Assembly (NCBI GenBank): GCA_015296075.1
Contig: DVDV01000264.1
Span: 1 to 64,000, forward strand
Direction: 5' to 3'
From: Leptolyngbyaceae cyanobacterium M33_DOE_097
GTDB lineage: Bacteria > Cyanobacteriota > Cyanobacteriia > Leptolyngbyales > Leptolyngbyaceae
DNA length: 64,000 nucleotides
Below are positions 63,000-64,000 of this stretch, one piece after another. A model generated the notes under the pieces. The model saw nothing but the letters and a program-made list of their open reading frames with translations, had not been told where the DNA came from and searched no databases. Made by a program: the position numbers and the translations under genes. Within the stretch, counting starts at the first letter, position 1. Every line of letters starts with the position of its first letter.

Positions 63000-64000
63000 C
63001 TATAGATGACGCACTTCGGGCTTAGCCGCGAGAGAAGCCAGAGCAAAGCACATCACTGCATTCACCCCTAAAAATGCTCGTGCGATCGCGCCATTTCCTA
63101 ACCACATCAGATCAGGGGCGATCGCGGCCCTGACCCCTAGGCAAGCAGCTACACCAAGCGCTGTACCAACTGCAAACCATTTCCAGCGTGCATGCCCTAA
63201 AAACAGCAAGATCAGCACAAAAGGAATCAACACACTGGCAAAAATTGGATTTAACAGCGTCGTGCCTTGCACCGCACTACCCAACTCTGGCAATGAGCTG
63301 CCCATCACGCGAAACGGCATTTGGGGTAAATCAAACAAGTAACACCCTTTAAGGGGAAAAATACCTGCACTACCAGCCACCAAGCCCATCGAAAGCGGCC
63401 AACTCCAACCAAAGGGAAAGTAATTCCGCAAGAACCAGGCAAAGATGTATGAACCAAGCACCATCGCGATCTTAGGCAGTAATGCAGTAACGCCACCATC
63501 AATCCAAAACCGAGGGTTGAGATAGCCATTGTCACGCAGCCAGTTAAAGAAATCGCGGAAGGTGATCTGTCCTTTTTCAGCGAGTTTGACGGCGGCAGCA
63601 GCATCTAGCTTGCCAGCTCCATAGTGATTCAGCGCGTCATCCGTAACAGGAATTGCCGACTGCTTCAGCACTTGCTCAATTTGGTCTGGATCAGTGATAC
63701 CCGATGCGCGCACCAGTGCCGCCACCCCTGCTACGTGAGGAGCTGCCATACTGGTTCCTTCAAACGCAACATAAACATCTTCACCAGGGACATCGGGGTT
63801 AATCGTATTTTGCAAAATTCCACCGGCTGGGTCGTCCCCATTCTTCAACCCGCCCGGAGCCGCAATATCAATCCCAGCGCCATAGTTCGAGTAAGGCGTC
63901 TTGCTACCAGCCGGATCAAGTGCAGCCACTCCGACCACATGGCGGTAGCGGGCTGGATAAGAAACCGCATTCTGACCTTCGTTACCCGCCGCTGCAATAA
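63000..64000 (-). CDS. Subtilisin-like S8 peptidase with membrane C terminus (partial)
   Basis: The C-terminal 333 codons; the start lies beyond the window. The peptidase part keeps AAAGNEGQN (oxyanion Asn) and GTSMAAPHVAGVAAL (catalytic Ser). The catalytic Asp and His are outside. After the domain a linker (QITFRDFFNWLRDNGYLN) leads to four or five membrane spans, such as PKIAMVLGSYIFAWFLRN and PIFASVLIPFVLILLFLG and NAVMCFALASLA. Subtilases with a multi-span C-terminal region are uncommon; the protease would be held at a membrane. Which side it faces depends on the missing signal peptide. Confidence 0.9.
   Translation of the reverse strand, partial: IAAAGNEGQNAVSYPARYRHVVGVAALDPAGSKTPYSNYGAGIDIAAPGGLKNGDDPAGGILQNTINPDVPGEDVYVAFEGTSMAAPHVAGVAALVRASGITDPDQIEQVLKQSAIPVTDDALNHYGAGKLDAAAAVKLAEKGQITFRDFFNWLRDNGYLNPRFWIDGGVTALLPKIAMVLGSYIFAWFLRNYFPFGWSWPLSMGLVAGSAGIFPLKGCYLFDLPQMPFRVMGSSLPELGSAVQGTTLLNPIFASVLIPFVLILLFLGHARWKWFAVGTALGVAACLGVRAAIAPDLMWLGNGAIARAFLGVNAVMCFALASLAAKPEVRHL

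Overview
The window is from a cyanobacterium, most likely a filamentous, non-marine one. Photosynthesis and carbon-fixation genes (psbD, a ccmK3-ccmK4 pair, CP12, Tic22) sit among genes found mainly in cyanobacteria and plastids (ClpR, ycf46, ycf35, DUF2854, DUF3177). The HIP1 octamer GCGATCGC is scattered throughout. A hetZ-patU pair and phage-tail-like contractile injection genes point to a multicellular strain; nothing here shows whether it makes heterocysts. No rRNA, tRNA, CRISPR array or intact transposase was seen.

Layout. 0-3 kb: end of a psbD gene with its own terminator, then a duplicated-domain protein coupled to an orphan GvpL/GvpF-family gene. 3-7 kb (minus): RsbW-like ATPase, J-domain protein, and a Clp protease operon of two catalytically dead subunits followed by an active ClpP. 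7-14 kb: VWA protein, lytic transglycosylase, MIF-like protein, ccmK3-ccmK4, and a membrane adenylate cyclase with a c-type heme motif. 14-19 kb (minus): inactive transglutaminase-like membrane protein and the patterning pair hetZ-patU. 19-26 kb (plus): ribbon-helix-helix protein, ycf46, ycf35, IMPase-family phosphatase, Crp/Fnr regulator and M61 peptidase. 26-30 kb (minus): partial contractile injection cluster (sheath, two tubes, assembly-chaperone-like protein) with a dispersed repeat inside it. 30-38 kb (plus): sugar and acetate metabolism (EF-hand transaldolase, glycogen phosphorylase, histidine phosphatase, phosphate acetyltransferase). 38-48 kb: TetR/DUF3253 and Fur-family regulators, a repeat-rich membrane protein, small proteins, a receiver-only response regulator, a group 2 sigma factor and CP12. 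48-57 kb: glmM, mobA, GH1 glycosidase, pyrD, multi-GAF kinase-like protein and maf. 57-64 kb (minus): Tic22, a CHAT-TPR protein, a 1.4-kb gene-free stretch with a MITE-like element and a repeat copy, and the end of a membrane-linked subtilase.

The genes suggest a few working groups. Carbon handling is spread over ccmK3/K4 (carboxysome shell), CP12 (dark shut-off of the Calvin cycle), glgP, transaldolase and pta. Signalling includes a heme-linked adenylate cyclase and, 10 kb away, a Crp/Fnr protein that could read cAMP, though this link is only inferred from proximity. The best candidates for closer study are the split injection-system cluster with its embedded repeat, the three-gene Clp operon with two proteolytically dead subunits, the three-copy dispersed structured repeat, the MITE-like element at about 62 kb, the CHAT-TPR protein, and the MazG/KGK-like protein coupled to an orphan GvpL/F gene. 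None is clearly a wholly new system; several are unusual variants of known ones.
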